Assembly: GCF_029210485.1 (NCBI RefSeq) | Contig: NZ_JARGET010000008.1 | Coordinates: 124,001-188,000 of the forward strand | DNA from: Hoeflea sp. YIM 152468 | GTDB lineage: Bacteria; Pseudomonadota; Alphaproteobacteria; Rhizobiales; Rhizobiaceae | Direction of reading: 5' to 3' | DNA length: 64,000 nucleotides | Shown here: positions 53,655-63,855 of the stretch, in pieces | Layout of the letters: the number at the start of each line of letters is the position of its first letter | Numbering within the stretch: position 1 is the stretch's first letter | Translations under genes and position numbers: made by a program | Notes under the pieces: model-generated | Told to the model about the DNA's origin: nothing | The model's input: the letters and a program-made list of their open reading frames with translations, nothing else | Database searches by the model: none

Positions 53655-53685
53655 GCCGGACCCCGGATCAAGCCCGGGGTGACGG
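53655..53685. repeat. REP-like palindromic element
   Basis: ACCCCGG-N7-CCGGGGT (53660-53666 with 53674-53680), with core CCCCGGATCAAGCCCGGGG flanked by GTGACG. Sequences of this form (CCGGATCAAG-CCGGGGTGACG) are a recurrent intergenic palindrome in many alphaproteobacterial genomes. Confidence 0.6.
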
Positions 53686-53740
53686 GAGTGGGAACGTCTT
53701 CCTTGCCAAAACTCGCGCCGCGGCCAGATGTTCGCTGTCT

Positions 53741-56296
53741 CTAACTCCGCATCTTCTCGCCCATCGGATCGAAGGGTGCTTGCAGTGCGATCCGCGCCGG
53801 GCGGCGGATGCCGAGGATTTCGATTTCGAACATGCCTTCGTCGCCATTGGTGGCGAGGCTTGCGGGGATATAGCCCTGGGCCATCGACTGGCCGATGGTG
53901 TAGCCATAGCCGCCCGAGGTGATCCATCCGACCACGCGCCAGTCACCATCCCGCAAGGTTCCGTCTGCGGGCTTGGCGATCTCGGCGCCATCCGCATCGA
54001 AACGCGGTGCGCCATAGCCGTGCGGGGTCTCGACCGTGCCGTAATCGGTGTCGCCGACCCTGGCCCAGACCGGTTCATCGCCCATCACGTCGGCATCGAG
54101 TGCATCGACCAGGAACGATGTTCGCATCAGTGCCGGACCGTCGGCATGTTCCTTTGCGGCGGCCTCGCGGCCGATGAAGTCACGTTTGGACAGCTTGACG
54201 AACCGGTCCATGCCGCCCTCATAGGGGCCGTAGATCGGCCGCAGTTCGCGGAACCAGGTCGGGAAGTTCTTCTCCAGACGCATCGACAACAGCGCCCGCA
54301 TGCCGAAATCGGCAATGCCGAACTCCTCTCCGGCTGCCTTGATCGCCCGGTAGACCGCCAGTTCATAGGCGGGCTGCATCCAGATCTCGTAGCCGAGATC
54401 GCCGGTGTAGGTGACGCGGTTGACCATGCAGGGTGCGCCGCCGACATCCATCTGGCGGAAATCCATGAAGCGGAAGGCGGCGTTGGAGACGTCGTCATCG
54501 GTCAGTTTGGCGAGCAGATCGCGGGCGCGCGGACCGGCGATCGACAGCCCGACCAGGGTCAGATCATAGCGGTGAATGCGGATCGCGCTGTCAGCGGGCA
54601 GGTGCTGGTTGAACCAGCGCATGTGATAGCGCTGGGCTGCGGACGAGCCCCAGACCATGAAATCCTCATCTCCGGCCTTGGCGATGGTGAAATCGCCGAT
54701 CAGCTTGCCGAATTCATTGAGCATCGGGGTCAGCACGATGCGGCCCTGTCTGGGCATTGTGTTGGTCATCAACAGTGACAGCCAGGCTTCGGCGCCCGGC
54801 CCGCTGACGCGGTATTTGGCAAAATTGGCGATCTCGGTGACGCCGACGCGCTCGCGGACGGCGCGGACTTCCTGGCCGACAGGCTCGAAGTCATTGGAAC
54901 GGTGGAAGGACAGCACGTCGTGGGCCTCGGCGGCGGACGGTGCGAACCACAAGGGGGTTTCCAGTCCCCAGCTGTCGCCCATCACGGCGTGGTTGTCGCG
55001 GATCATGACATCATAGAGCGGGGTGGTCTGCTGCGGCCGGGCGGCGGGCAGTTCCTCGTTCGGAAACGAGATCGAGAAGCGGCGGGAGTAATTTTCGCGC
55101 ACCTTGGCATTGGTGTAGCGCAAGGTCGCCCACTCGCCGTAGCGCGACACGTCCATGCCCCAGATATCCGCGCCCGGGTCGCCATGGACCATCCAGTTCG
55201 ACAGCGCCAGGCCGACGCCACCGCCCTGGCTGAAGCCGGCCATGACCGCACAGGCGGTCCAGTAATTGGTCAGGCCCGGCACCGGACCGACCAGCGGGTT
55301 GCCATCGGGCGCGAAGGTGAAGGGGCCGTTGATGACCTGCTTGATGCCGGCGTTTTCCAGTGCCGGGAAATGCCGGAATCCGACTTCCAGCGAGGGCGCT
55401 ATGCGATCAAGGTCGGGGGCGAGCAGTTCATGGCCGAAATCCCACGGTGTAGACACCGGCGACCAGGGCCTGCAGGCCTTCTCATAGGTGCCGAGCAGAA
55501 TGCCGGAGCGCTCCTGCCTTGTGTAGATCTCGCCCTTGAAGTCGATGACGCCGACCAGCTCGCGACCGGTTCTGGCGTTGAATTCCAGAACTTCGGGCAT
55601 TTCCTCGGTGAGCAGATACATGTGCTCCATCGCCAGAAGCGGCAATTCGAGACCGACCATGCGGCCGATTTCGCGCGCCCACAGCCCGCCGGCATTGACC
55701 ACGTGATCGGCCTTGACCGTGCCTTGCTCGGTGATGACGTTCCAGGTGCCATCGGCTTCCTGGGTCAGGTCGGTCACGCGGTTGCGCAGCACGATCTCGG
55801 CGCCAAGCTTCTGGGCGGCCTTGGCATAGGCATGGGTGGTGCCGGAGGGATCAAGATGGCCTTCGACCGGGTCCCACAGCGCGCCGACAAAATTGCTCTC
55901 ATCCATCAGCGGGAACATCGCCCTGGCCTCGGACGGGGTGATCAATTCGGTTTCCATGCCGAGATAGCGCCCCTTGGCGTGCACCAGCCGGAGAAAATCC
56001 ATCCGCTCGGGGCTGTCGGCCATCATCACGCCGCCGGTCAGATGCAGGCCGCAGGACTGGCCGGAGAGCGCTTCGAGCTCCTCGTAGAGGCTGACAGTGT
56101 AGGCCTGCAATTTGGCGACGTTGGGGTCGCCGTTGAGCGTGTGGAAGCCGCCGGCGGCATGCCAGGAGGAACCAGAGGTCAATTCCGAGCGTTCAATCAG
56201 CATGACATCGCTCCAGCCAGCCTTGGCCAGGTGATACAGCACCGAACAGCCGACGACACCGCCACCAATCACCACAGCTCTGACATGCGATTTCAT
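53741..56296 (-). CDS. FAD-dependent oxidoreductase with aminomethyltransferase domain (dimethylglycine/sarcosine dehydrogenase-like)
   Basis: 851-residue two-part enzyme. Residues 1 to about 400 are a DAO-type FAD domain with the dinucleotide fold VVIGGGVVGCSVLYHLAKAG, the flavin-attachment-type segment ELTSGSSWHAAGGFHTL, and FTFAPDGNPLVGPVPGL. Residues about 430-850 are a GcvT-like folate-binding domain (GVTEIANFAKYRVSGPGAEA, then VTYTGDLGYEIW and the C-terminal GITSGGYGYTIG-like block). Such enzymes demethylate dimethylglycine or sarcosine and pass formaldehyde to tetrahydrofolate. ATG 56296 (GGGGGGA upstream) fits the family start; the open frame continues upstream without homology. Exact substrate is not resolved. 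Confidence 0.88.
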   Translation of the reverse strand: MKSHVRAVVIGGGVVGCSVLYHLAKAGWSDVMLIERSELTSGSSWHAAGGFHTLNGDPNVAKLQAYTVSLYEELEALSGQSCGLHLTGGVMMADSPERMDFLRLVHAKGRYLGMETELITPSEARAMFPLMDESNFVGALWDPVEGHLDPSGTTHAYAKAAQKLGAEIVLRNRVTDLTQEADGTWNVITEQGTVKADHVVNAGGLWAREIGRMVGLELPLLAMEHMYLLTEEMPEVLEFNARTGRELVGVIDFKGEIYTRQERSGILLGTYEKACRPWSPVSTPWDFGHELLAPDLDRIAPSLEVGFRHFPALENAGIKQVINGPFTFAPDGNPLVGPVPGLTNYWTACAVMAGFSQGGGVGLALSNWMVHGDPGADIWGMDVSRYGEWATLRYTNAKVRENYSRRFSISFPNEELPAARPQQTTPLYDVMIRDNHAVMGDSWGLETPLWFAPSAAEAHDVLSFHRSNDFEPVGQEVRAVRERVGVTEIANFAKYRVSGPGAEAWLSLLMTNTMPRQGRIVLTPMLNEFGKLIGDFTIAKAGDEDFMVWGSSAAQRYHMRWFNQHLPADSAIRIHRYDLTLVGLSIAGPRARDLLAKLTDDDVSNAAFRFMDFRQMDVGGAPCMVNRVTYTGDLGYEIWMQPAYELAVYRAIKAAGEEFGIADFGMRALLSMRLEKNFPTWFRELRPIYGPYEGGMDRFVKLSKRDFIGREAAAKEHADGPALMRTSFLVDALDADVMGDEPVWARVGDTDYGTVETPHGYGAPRFDADGAEIAKPADGTLRDGDWRVVGWITSGGYGYTIGQSMAQGYIPASLATNGDEGMFEIEILGIRRPARIALQAPFDPMGEKMRS

Positions 56297-56509
56297 ACCT
56301 AGTCCCCCCAGTGCAAGCTTGGCGGCAGATTGCGAAATCGAAACTGGTCGCACAAGAGGCAATTGCGATATGATCGAAGAAAGCCAAAACAGCAGAGTTG
56401 CCATATGGATCCGCAACGCCAGTTTTTTCATGATGCCCATATTTTGGCGCTGGTTTATGGAGTAGATACGTTCAGGGCGCATTCACACATGGCCTGTAGA
56501 TTGGATGAG

Positions 56510-58456
56510 ATGAGACACGTGCGGGACAGGACCTCCAAAGCGCGCGGCCCCTTGTGGCTGCGAAGCCTTCCGGCTGCCCTGATCTCTGGCCTGCTCTGCG
56601 GCCTGATCTCCACCACGGCGCCTGTGCCGGCCGATGCCCTGGAAATCTTCGGGTTCAAGCTGTTTGAATCCGAAGCCGACGAGGCGGTGGTGGTTGCTGA
56701 TCCATTGTCCTATGCGGTGGCGATCGAGGTTCCGGGTGATCCCGAAGGGGTTCTGCGCAGCGAGCTGGAAGCCGCGTCACAACTGGTTCAGGGCGCGGAC
56801 CGGCCGGTGTCCGGATCGATCGGGCTGATCCAGCGTGCCAACAGCGATTTCGAACAACTGATTGCAGCTCTGTACGAAAACGCCCGCTATGCCGGGGAAG
56901 TTCGCATTTTTCTCGATGGAAAGCGCCTTGCGGACTTGCCGCCTGATGCTGATTTGCGCGGCGCTCAACCGGTTCCCGTCCGCATTCTGGTCGAACCGGG
57001 CAAACAGTTCCGTTTCGGCGAGATCGCCATTCAGGACGTCGATGGCCGCGCCTATGGCGCTCAAACACAAGGGTTGACCACGGGGCAACTGGCCAAATCG
57101 ACGGTGATTCTCGATGCCGAAAAAGCGCTGGTTCGGGATCTCAAGAACACCGGTCATCCGTTTGCCAGGGTTTCCGGCCGCGATATTGTCGCCGATCACG
57201 CCCGCGGCGTTATCGATGTCTCGCTGCGGCTCGAGGCCGGGCCGATTGCGCCGTTTGGCCAGACCGCGGTTGACGGGGCCGAAAGTGTCGATTCGCGATT
57301 CATCGCCCGGATGGCCGGTATTCCCGATGGCGAGCAGTACGATCCGGCAGCGCTTGCTGCGGCAGAAAAGCGGTTGCAGGCGCTTGAGGTGTTTTCGACC
57401 GTGTCCGTGCGGGGCGGCGAGAGCCTTTCCGCCGACGGCACGCTGCCTGTTCAGGTGACGGTGGCGGAGCGCAAACACCGCTTTCTCGGTGCCGGGGCGA
57501 CCTACTCCTCCACCGATGGCGGCGGGCTGGAGGCCTATTGGGGACACCGCAACCTGTTTGGCCGAGCGGAGAAATTCCGCATCGAGGGATCGGTGAGCAG
57601 TCTGGGCGAAACCGCCGAAGCAGAAGACATGACCTGGCGCGGCGCGATGCTGTTTGAAAAGCCCGGCGTTCTCGGGCCGGCCTCCAAATTCACCTCCAAG
57701 CTCGAGGTCAAGCAGGAAAACCCCGACGCCTATCGGCGATTCTCGGTCACCGGCGGGGTCGGCATTACCTACGAACTCACCGCCGATCAAACGATCTCGG
57801 CTGGCATCGACGTTGAATACGCCAGGCTGACCGACAGCTTCAATGTCGATCTTGAGACCATTACTGTGGCGTTGCCGCTGGAATATGTCCGCGACACCCG
57901 CGACACCAAGCTCAATCCGACCACCGGCACACGTCTGGCGCTGCTGATCGAGCCGGCCCACGAAATCAATGGCGGCGCAAGTTTCGTCAAGCTGCGCGGC
58001 GAGGCCTCGGCCTACCGGGCGCTGGACGACGACAAGCGCTTCGTGCTCGCGGGACGACTTGCCGCGGGATCGATCTACGGCGCCGATCTGGCAGCGATTC
58101 CGGCCAACCGGCGGTTTTATGCCGGTGGCGGCGGCTCGGTCCGGGGGTACGGCTATCAGGATATCGGCCCGGTGGACGCCAATGGCAAACCGACCGGCGG
58201 CCGCTCCTTTATCGAAACATCAGCGGAAGTGCGCATCGGCATCACCGATACCATCGGCATCGTGCCGTTTGTCGATGCCGGTCTGGTGAGTGCAGGTCAG
58301 AATTTCTCGGATGCCGAATTCAAGACCGGCGCCGGTCTGGGCCTGCGCTACGCAACACCGTTCGGTCCGCTGCGTATCGACGTCGCCGTGCCTCTGAACA
58401 AGGGGCCGACGGATCCCGATTACGGAATCTATGCCGGGATCGGGCAGGCATTCTGA
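56510..58456 (+). CDS. tamA: Translocation and assembly module TamA (Omp85 family)
   Basis: 648-residue outer-membrane Omp85 protein. From ATG 56510 there is a signal peptide (basic RTSKARGPLWLR, hydrophobic AALISGLLCGL, cleavage near PADA). Three POTRA-type repeats follow (about residues 30-290), then a 16-strand beta-barrel ending in GIGQAF with a terminal Phe. The barrel motif YYLGG-like RRFYAGGGGSVRGYGYQDIG and the GLGLRYATPFGPLRIDVAVPL strand are diagnostic. The start is uncertain (ATG 56489 and 56405 also in frame); 56510 gives the best signal peptide. Partner of tamB, whose ATG lies two bases after its stop codon begins to end (no gap). Confidence 0.9.
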   Translation: MRHVRDRTSKARGPLWLRSLPAALISGLLCGLISTTAPVPADALEIFGFKLFESEADEAVVVADPLSYAVAIEVPGDPEGVLRSELEAASQLVQGADRPVSGSIGLIQRANSDFEQLIAALYENARYAGEVRIFLDGKRLADLPPDADLRGAQPVPVRILVEPGKQFRFGEIAIQDVDGRAYGAQTQGLTTGQLAKSTVILDAEKALVRDLKNTGHPFARVSGRDIVADHARGVIDVSLRLEAGPIAPFGQTAVDGAESVDSRFIARMAGIPDGEQYDPAALAAAEKRLQALEVFSTVSVRGGESLSADGTLPVQVTVAERKHRFLGAGATYSSTDGGGLEAYWGHRNLFGRAEKFRIEGSVSSLGETAEAEDMTWRGAMLFEKPGVLGPASKFTSKLEVKQENPDAYRRFSVTGGVGITYELTADQTISAGIDVEYARLTDSFNVDLETITVALPLEYVRDTRDTKLNPTTGTRLALLIEPAHEINGGASFVKLRGEASAYRALDDDKRFVLAGRLAAGSIYGADLAAIPANRRFYAGGGGSVRGYGYQDIGPVDANGKPTGGRSFIETSAEVRIGITDTIGIVPFVDAGLVSAGQNFSDAEFKTGAGLGLRYATPFGPLRIDVAVPLNKGPTDPDYGIYAGIGQAF

Positions 58457-58457
58457 C

Positions 58458-61400
58458 ATGGCCGCGACGCAAAGACAGAGATCCCGTCCGAGCGCGATCT
58501 GGCGCGCGATTCGCTGGCTTGCCATCCTCGTGCTTGTCAGTCTTGCTGCTGCGGTCCTGGTCTTTACCACCACGCCGGGCGGCTGGCTGATTGCGTTGAC
58601 CTTGAACCGGCTTGGCTCGAGTGCCGAGCAGAGTGTGGAGATCGACCGGATCGACGGGCTGCTGTCAGGGTCAACGCGGATCGGTCATGTGCTGCTGAGC
58701 GATGCAGAGGGTGAGCCCTGGCTGTTGCTCAAGGGCATCAGCATCGACTGGTCGCCGCTGGCGCTGTTCAGCGCCGGGCTGGCCATCGACGACATCTCCA
58801 TTGACGCGGTGGAACTGGCGCGGCTGCCGGAAGGCTCCGGTAGCGAGACTGATGAGGGGGCTCTGGTCCTGCCGCTGGCGTTTGATATCAAGCGGTTCTC
58901 GGCGCCCGACATTCTGGTGGGAGAGGCGGTGGCGGGACAGTTGGCACGGTTTGAGGCCAAGGGCAGCGCACGGGTTGACGGCGCGATGTCGGCAGCGCTG
59001 GCTGACCTGGTGGTCAAGCGCATCGACGGGGTCGGTGGCGAACTGACACTGGATGCCGACTATCTCAAATCCGAAGACCGCTTCAACATATCGGCCACCT
59101 TGTCGGAACCGGCCGGTGGTGTGATGGCGCATCTGCTGCAGCTTTCGGAACAGGACGCCTTCTCCCTGACGGCAACCTCGCAAGGGTCGCTCGCAGACTG
59201 GCGGCTCAATGCAGCCGGAACGATCAATGACCAGATCGTGGCCGAGGCCAATTTGCAGATGGTCGCCGGGGAGGCGGGTGACGCTGTCTCGCTTCAGGCC
59301 AATGGAGCGTTCGCCCAGTTCCTGCCGCCATCGGTTGGCCAGATCGTGGCCGGGCGCAGCGAACTCATGCTCGAAGGCCTGCTGGAGCCGGATCGCAACG
59401 GCGCGGTGATCGACATTTTCACCTTTTCCTCGAGCAAGCTGTCGGCGCAGGGCCGGGGCCGCGTGGCCAAGGCAGGTGACGTGGATCTTCGCCTATCGGT
59501 GACAGCGCAACCGGAAGCCACCGCATTGGAGTTCGGCGCCGATGCATCGCGTGTCCGCGTGGACGTGCCGGATGCCAGTCTTCGTATCACCGGCACTGCC
59601 GAAGAGGCTGCGGTGCGGCTGGAGATTTCAACCGACCGGGTGTCCGGGGGTGATTTCAGCGCAGACGCTGTGTCCGCGGTCGTGGATTTCGACCGGTTCG
59701 CGCTGGCAACGCGCAGCGGAACCGGCCAGATCGAGGTCAGACTGGCGGCCGTGGGTGCGAGCAACGACATTGTCGCCCGCGCAACAGCTGGTGGCGTGAC
59801 GCTCTCGGGCGCCGTGGCGCTCGATGCGGAAGGGGCAATTGCCAGCGACCAGCTTCAGCTCAAATCCGGTGTCGCCACAGTGCTGATCGAGACCTTGTCT
59901 CTTGCCGGTTCGGGCGTGCTGGAGGCCAATCTCTCGGGCCGGATCCGCAATGCGGTGATTTCACCGCAGGCGCCGCAGATGCTGGGGGATGAGACGGCTT
60001 TCACGGCGGTGGTGGCGCGCAATGAGGGTGGCGCGCTGACCGTGCGCGATTTTGACGTGGCGTCCGACTTCGCCAAGGCCTCCGGCGGTGTGGCCCTGAG
60101 TGCGGACGGGGACATTGCCGCTGACATCGCCGCCAGCCTGTCGAGGCTTGCCGGAACAGACGCTGCGGTGTCCGGTGGCCTGAATCTAACCGCCAGCCTA
60201 TCGGGCAAGGCATCGGCACCGGCCTTTGAGGCGAGACTTACCGGCAACCAGCTCCAGCTTCAGGGCCGTGATCTGTCCGGCCTGGTGCTTGAAGCCACGG
60301 GTGTGGCGGATCCTGCCAGGCCGCAGGCCGATGTCACACTCTCCGGAGCCCTGGAGGGGCGCCCGGTCGAAGGCAGCGTCGTGGTGAGCCAATCCGACGG
60401 TGCGGTGCGGATCGAGCCGTTGCGGCTGCAGGTTGCGGACAATCTGATATCGGGGGCGCTTGTGCTTGATGAGGCCTATCGCCCCAAGGGCACAATTGAT
60501 CTCGACCTCAAGGAGATCGGCGCCTTGTCGGCACTGGCGCTGCAAGCCATCAACGGCAGCGGTGGCGGCACCATCAGGTTCGATGTGCGTGGCACTGAAG
60601 CAATCGCAGACGTCCAGCTTGGCTTTCCCGAGCTTTCGGGCGAGGGGTTCAGCGTCCGTGATGCCCGGCTCAAGGCCAGCATCGAGGACCTGATGGGGAC
60701 GGCGAAACCCACCGGCACATTGGATGTTGCCGCGCTAAGCGCAAGCGGCACCGATGTTTCGGACCTGTCCGCTGCGCTGTCGCAAGCCGGCGGCTGGACG
60801 GTGATCGAAGGCAAGGCGCAAGCCGCCGGACTGCCGGTTTCGCTGACTGCGCGGGTGCGAGCCGGCGACAACGGCACGGAACTGGAAATCGAGACTGCGC
60901 GGACAAGCTGGAAAGGCCTCGGAGTCACGCTGAGCGAACCGGCCCGGGTGGTGGTGCGCGATGGCGTGGCCGAAATCGAGCGGCTGGTCATCTCTCCCGG
61001 CGGCGGTCGGATTTCTGTCACCGGCTCGGCCGGAGAGACGCTGGCTGTCGATGTTGCCATTTCGGGCCTGCCGCTGACATCGGTCAATGCGGTGGCGCCA
61101 GGGGCGGGATTGTCGGGTGTTCTGGCAGGCACGGTCACTGTGCGGGGCAAGGCCTCGGCGCCGGTGATCCGGTATGACCTGACCGGCAACGATGTGCGGG
61201 CTGCGGCGGCCTCGTCGGTCGCCGATGTGCCGCTGGCGGTCAATGCAAGCGGCGGTCTGGAGGCCGGAAAACTCAGTTTCAACGCCCGGGCCAACGGCAG
61301 CGGATTGGCGTTCACTGCATCCGGCGCCCTGGATACTGCCGGCGCGCAGGCGATTTCGGCTGATATCAAGGGCACAGTGCCGTTTTCGTTGCTGTCGGGC

Positions 61401-62648
61401 GCCATTGCAAAACAGGGACTGGCGCTGACCGGTGCGGCGCAAGCCGACATCGCCATCTCCGGTTCCGTGCGCGCGCCCCGCTATTCGGGGACCATCACCA
61501 CATCGGGCAGCCGCCTGGTTGACGGACGCTCGGGCGTGGCGATCAACGATCTCGCGGTCGATATCGGACTGTCTACCGATCAGGCCTCTATCCGGACACT
61601 GTCGGGAGAGCTCGCCTCTGGCGGGCAGATCACGGGGTCTGGCACGGTCGGGCTGGATCCGGCGGCGAATTTTCCGGCTGACTTGAAGCTCAAGGTTTCG
61701 CGCGGGCGCTATGCGGACGGGCAGATGGTGGCAACCCGGTTTGATGCCGATCTGACGCTCACCGGCGCGCTGACGGCGCTGCCGCAGTTGGGTGGCAGGA
61801 TCGTGCTCGACGAAACCACACTCACCGTTCCCGATACGCTGCCGACGTCGATCGCGCGGCTGGATGTGACCCATAGAAATGCCCCTGCCGACATTCAGGC
61901 CCAGGCCGAGCGGCTTTCGGGCGGCAGCGAGGCGGGAGCTTCGGATGGTCTGGGGCTTGATGTGCAACTGCAGGCGAGCCGGATCTTCGTGCGTGGCCGT
62001 GGCATGGATGTAGAGCTTGGCGGATCGCTGCGGTTGACCGGCACCACCGGGAGGCCAATCGCATCGGGCGGCTTCGACCTGGTGCGCGGCCGGCTCAGTG
62101 TACTGGGCAAGCGGCTGGATTTCACCCGCGGCTCGTTGAGCTTTGCAGGCTCTGTTGTGCCCTATCTGGATCTGGCGGCAACAAGTCGGTCGGGCAGCAC
62201 CACCGTGACCGTTCTGGTGACCGGACCGGCGGACGCGCCCGAATTTTCGTTCACCTCCAGCCCTTCACTGCCGGAAGACGAAGTCATGGCTCAACTGGTG
62301 TTTGGCCGCTCGATGAGCAGCCTGTCGCCGCTTCAGATCGCGCAACTGGCCGAAGCCGCCGGACAATTGACCGGGGTGGTCAACGGCGGCGGTCTGGTGG
62401 AGCAGTTGCGCCGCGCCACCGGCGTGGACGACATCGATGTGCGCACCGACGAGGAGACCGGCGACACGTCGCTGGGCGTGGGAAAATATCTCAATGACCG
62501 CACCTATCTGGGGATTGAAAGCGGCTCGTCGGCAGGGTCGGGCAAGGCGCGCATTGATCTCGATATCGGCAAGGGCATCAAGCTGCGCGGTGAAGCCGGT
62601 TCCGATGGCGAAACCAAGGGCGGCATCTTCTTTGAACGCGAATATTGA
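58458..62648 (+). CDS. tamB: Translocation and assembly module TamB
   Basis: 1396-residue inner-membrane-anchored periplasm-spanning protein. A basic N-terminus and one membrane helix (about residues 20-42, AIRWLAILVLVSLAAAVLVF) are followed by a very long beta-rich, repetitive region and a C-terminal TamB (DUF490) domain from about residue 1050. The end includes FTSSPSLPEDEVMAQLVFGR, then ASGQLT-like helices and a terminal EREY. It couples with TamA in outer-membrane protein insertion and lipid transport. The gene directly follows tamA (one base between stop and start). Full normal length. Confidence 0.93.
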   Translation: MAATQRQRSRPSAIWRAIRWLAILVLVSLAAAVLVFTTTPGGWLIALTLNRLGSSAEQSVEIDRIDGLLSGSTRIGHVLLSDAEGEPWLLLKGISIDWSPLALFSAGLAIDDISIDAVELARLPEGSGSETDEGALVLPLAFDIKRFSAPDILVGEAVAGQLARFEAKGSARVDGAMSAALADLVVKRIDGVGGELTLDADYLKSEDRFNISATLSEPAGGVMAHLLQLSEQDAFSLTATSQGSLADWRLNAAGTINDQIVAEANLQMVAGEAGDAVSLQANGAFAQFLPPSVGQIVAGRSELMLEGLLEPDRNGAVIDIFTFSSSKLSAQGRGRVAKAGDVDLRLSVTAQPEATALEFGADASRVRVDVPDASLRITGTAEEAAVRLEISTDRVSGGDFSADAVSAVVDFDRFALATRSGTGQIEVRLAAVGASNDIVARATAGGVTLSGAVALDAEGAIASDQLQLKSGVATVLIETLSLAGSGVLEANLSGRIRNAVISPQAPQMLGDETAFTAVVARNEGGALTVRDFDVASDFAKASGGVALSADGDIAADIAASLSRLAGTDAAVSGGLNLTASLSGKASAPAFEARLTGNQLQLQGRDLSGLVLEATGVADPARPQADVTLSGALEGRPVEGSVVVSQSDGAVRIEPLRLQVADNLISGALVLDEAYRPKGTIDLDLKEIGALSALALQAINGSGGGTIRFDVRGTEAIADVQLGFPELSGEGFSVRDARLKASIEDLMGTAKPTGTLDVAALSASGTDVSDLSAALSQAGGWTVIEGKAQAAGLPVSLTARVRAGDNGTELEIETARTSWKGLGVTLSEPARVVVRDGVAEIERLVISPGGGRISVTGSAGETLAVDVAISGLPLTSVNAVAPGAGLSGVLAGTVTVRGKASAPVIRYDLTGNDVRAAAASSVADVPLAVNASGGLEAGKLSFNARANGSGLAFTASGALDTAGAQAISADIKGTVPFSLLSGAIAKQGLALTGAAQADIAISGSVRAPRYSGTITTSGSRLVDGRSGVAINDLAVDIGLSTDQASIRTLSGELASGGQITGSGTVGLDPAANFPADLKLKVSRGRYADGQMVATRFDADLTLTGALTALPQLGGRIVLDETTLTVPDTLPTSIARLDVTHRNAPADIQAQAERLSGGSEAGASDGLGLDVQLQASRIFVRGRGMDVELGGSLRLTGTTGRPIASGGFDLVRGRLSVLGKRLDFTRGSLSFAGSVVPYLDLAATSRSGSTTVTVLVTGPADAPEFSFTSSPSLPEDEVMAQLVFGRSMSSLSPLQIAQLAEAAGQLTGVVNGGGLVEQLRRATGVDDIDVRTDEETGDTSLGVGKYLNDRTYLGIESGSSAGSGKARIDLDIGKGIKLRGEAGSDGETKGGIFFEREY

Positions 62649-62787
62649 GGCGTTTCGCCTTCGGTCACCATAAGTTGACCCGAAAGCTGGCCTGAGCCGA
62701 CGTTCAGACAAGCAGGGCGATTGAAAATGAACTCGCCGTGTCCCACGTTCTAGACTGAGAGCAAAACCTTTGGAGAGGGAGCCCGGT

Positions 62788-63237
62788 ATGACCCGACCAT
62801 ACGAGAAAACTGATGATGCCATTGCCAAGCTGACGCCCGAGCAGTTTCGGGTGACCCAGCAGAGCGGAACCGAACGGCCGTTCACCGGGGAGTACAACGA
62901 CACCAAGGCGGCCGGGATCTATGTCGACATCGTCTCCGGCGAGCCGTTGTTTGCCTCGTCCGACAAATTTGAAAGCGGCTGCGGCTGGCCCAGTTTCACC
63001 AAGCCGATAGAGCCCGCACATGTGGCCGAGATTCGCGATACCAGCCTTGGCATGATCCGTACCGAAGTGCGGTCCACGCATGGCGACAGCCATCTCGGAC
63101 ATGTGTTTCCCGATGGGCCCAAAGATCGTGGCGGATTGCGCTACTGCATCAATTCGGCCTCGTTGCGGTTTGTAGCGAAAGCCGACATGGTGGCTGAAGG
63201 CTATGGCGATTATCTTGACCAGGTGGAGGATATCTAG
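62788..63237 (+). CDS. msrB: Peptide-methionine (R)-S-oxide reductase
   Basis: 149-residue MsrB, which reduces the R epimer of methionine sulfoxide. Motifs are [20 protein letters not shown], the substrate site [29 protein letters not shown], and the catalytic Cys in [13 protein letters not shown]. The paired CxxC zinc-binding motifs of many MsrB are absent, so it is the zinc-free form. GGAGAGGGAG precedes ATG 62788. It abuts msrA with no gap. Confidence 0.95.
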   Translation: MTRPYEKTDDAIAKLTPEQFRVTQQSGTERPFTGEYNDTKAAGIYVDIVSGEPLFASSDKFESGCGWPSFTKPIEPAHVAEIRDTSLGMIRTEVRSTHGDSHLGHVFPDGPKDRGGLRYCINSASLRFVAKADMVAEGYGDYLDQVEDI

Positions 63238-63744
63238 ATGACTGAACGCGCAGTTCTGGCTGGCGGTTGCTTCTGGGGCATGCAGGATCTGATCCGCAAG
63301 ATGCCCGGCGTTGAGAAGACCCGCGTCGGCTACAGCGGCGGTGACGTGAAAAACGCCACCTACCGTGACCATGGCACCCACGCCGAAGCCATCGAGATCT
63401 ACTTTGATCCGAACCGGATCAGCTACCGGCAATTGCTGGAATTCTTCTTCCAGATCCATGATCCGTCTACCCCCAACCGGCAGGGCAACGACCGCGGCAC
63501 GGCTTATCGCTCGGCGATCTACTATGCCGATGAGCAGCAGCGGCAGACGGCTCTCGACACCATTGCCGATGTCGATGCGTCGGGTCTGTGGCCGGGCAAG
63601 GTGGTGACGGAAGTCGAGCCGGTGGGCGATTTCTGGGAGGCCGAACCCGAGCATCAGGATTATCTCGAGCGGATCCCGAACGGCTATACCTGCCATTTCG
63701 TGCGGCCCGGCTGGGTGCTGCCCAAGCGCGCCGCCGCCGAATAG
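63238..63744 (+). CDS. msrA: Peptide-methionine (S)-S-oxide reductase
   Basis: 168-residue MsrA, reducing the S epimer of methionine sulfoxide. It opens [18 protein letters not shown] with the catalytic Cys in GCFWG, then [20 protein letters not shown] with conserved Glu/Tyr, and [19 protein letters not shown] plus YRSAIY. The ATG immediately follows the msrB stop codon, so the pair is one operon covering both stereoisomers. The C-terminal recycling cysteines of some MsrA are absent. Confidence 0.95.
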   Translation: MTERAVLAGGCFWGMQDLIRKMPGVEKTRVGYSGGDVKNATYRDHGTHAEAIEIYFDPNRISYRQLLEFFFQIHDPSTPNRQGNDRGTAYRSAIYYADEQQRQTALDTIADVDASGLWPGKVVTEVEPVGDFWEAEPEHQDYLERIPNGYTCHFVRPGWVLPKRAAAE

Positions 63745-63855
63745 CCGGCGCGCCACCGGTGTGACCGGGCATGGCGGCGGTGGACACACTCGCCGCTTGT
63801 CCCCGGTTGAGCTGCATCATGGCTCAGGCAACCCCGACTGCGGAAAGGATGGCTC

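Larger units (their letters stand above)
53444..53740. other. Convergent intergenic region between sufA and the FAD/GcvT gene
   Basis: 297 bases without a gene between two convergent genes. Contains the suf terminator, a GC-rich spacer and one REP-like palindrome (separate entries). No reading frame with coding character was seen. Confidence 0.6.

Noticed and set aside
54000-56300. The FAD/GcvT gene as part of the suf or tam operon
   Set aside because: It runs opposite to both neighbours, with a terminator separating it from suf.
54902-56302. Rightward 466-codon open frame opposite the FAD/GcvT gene
   Set aside because: Antisense shadow; the leftward frame has a complete FAD fold and GcvT domain.
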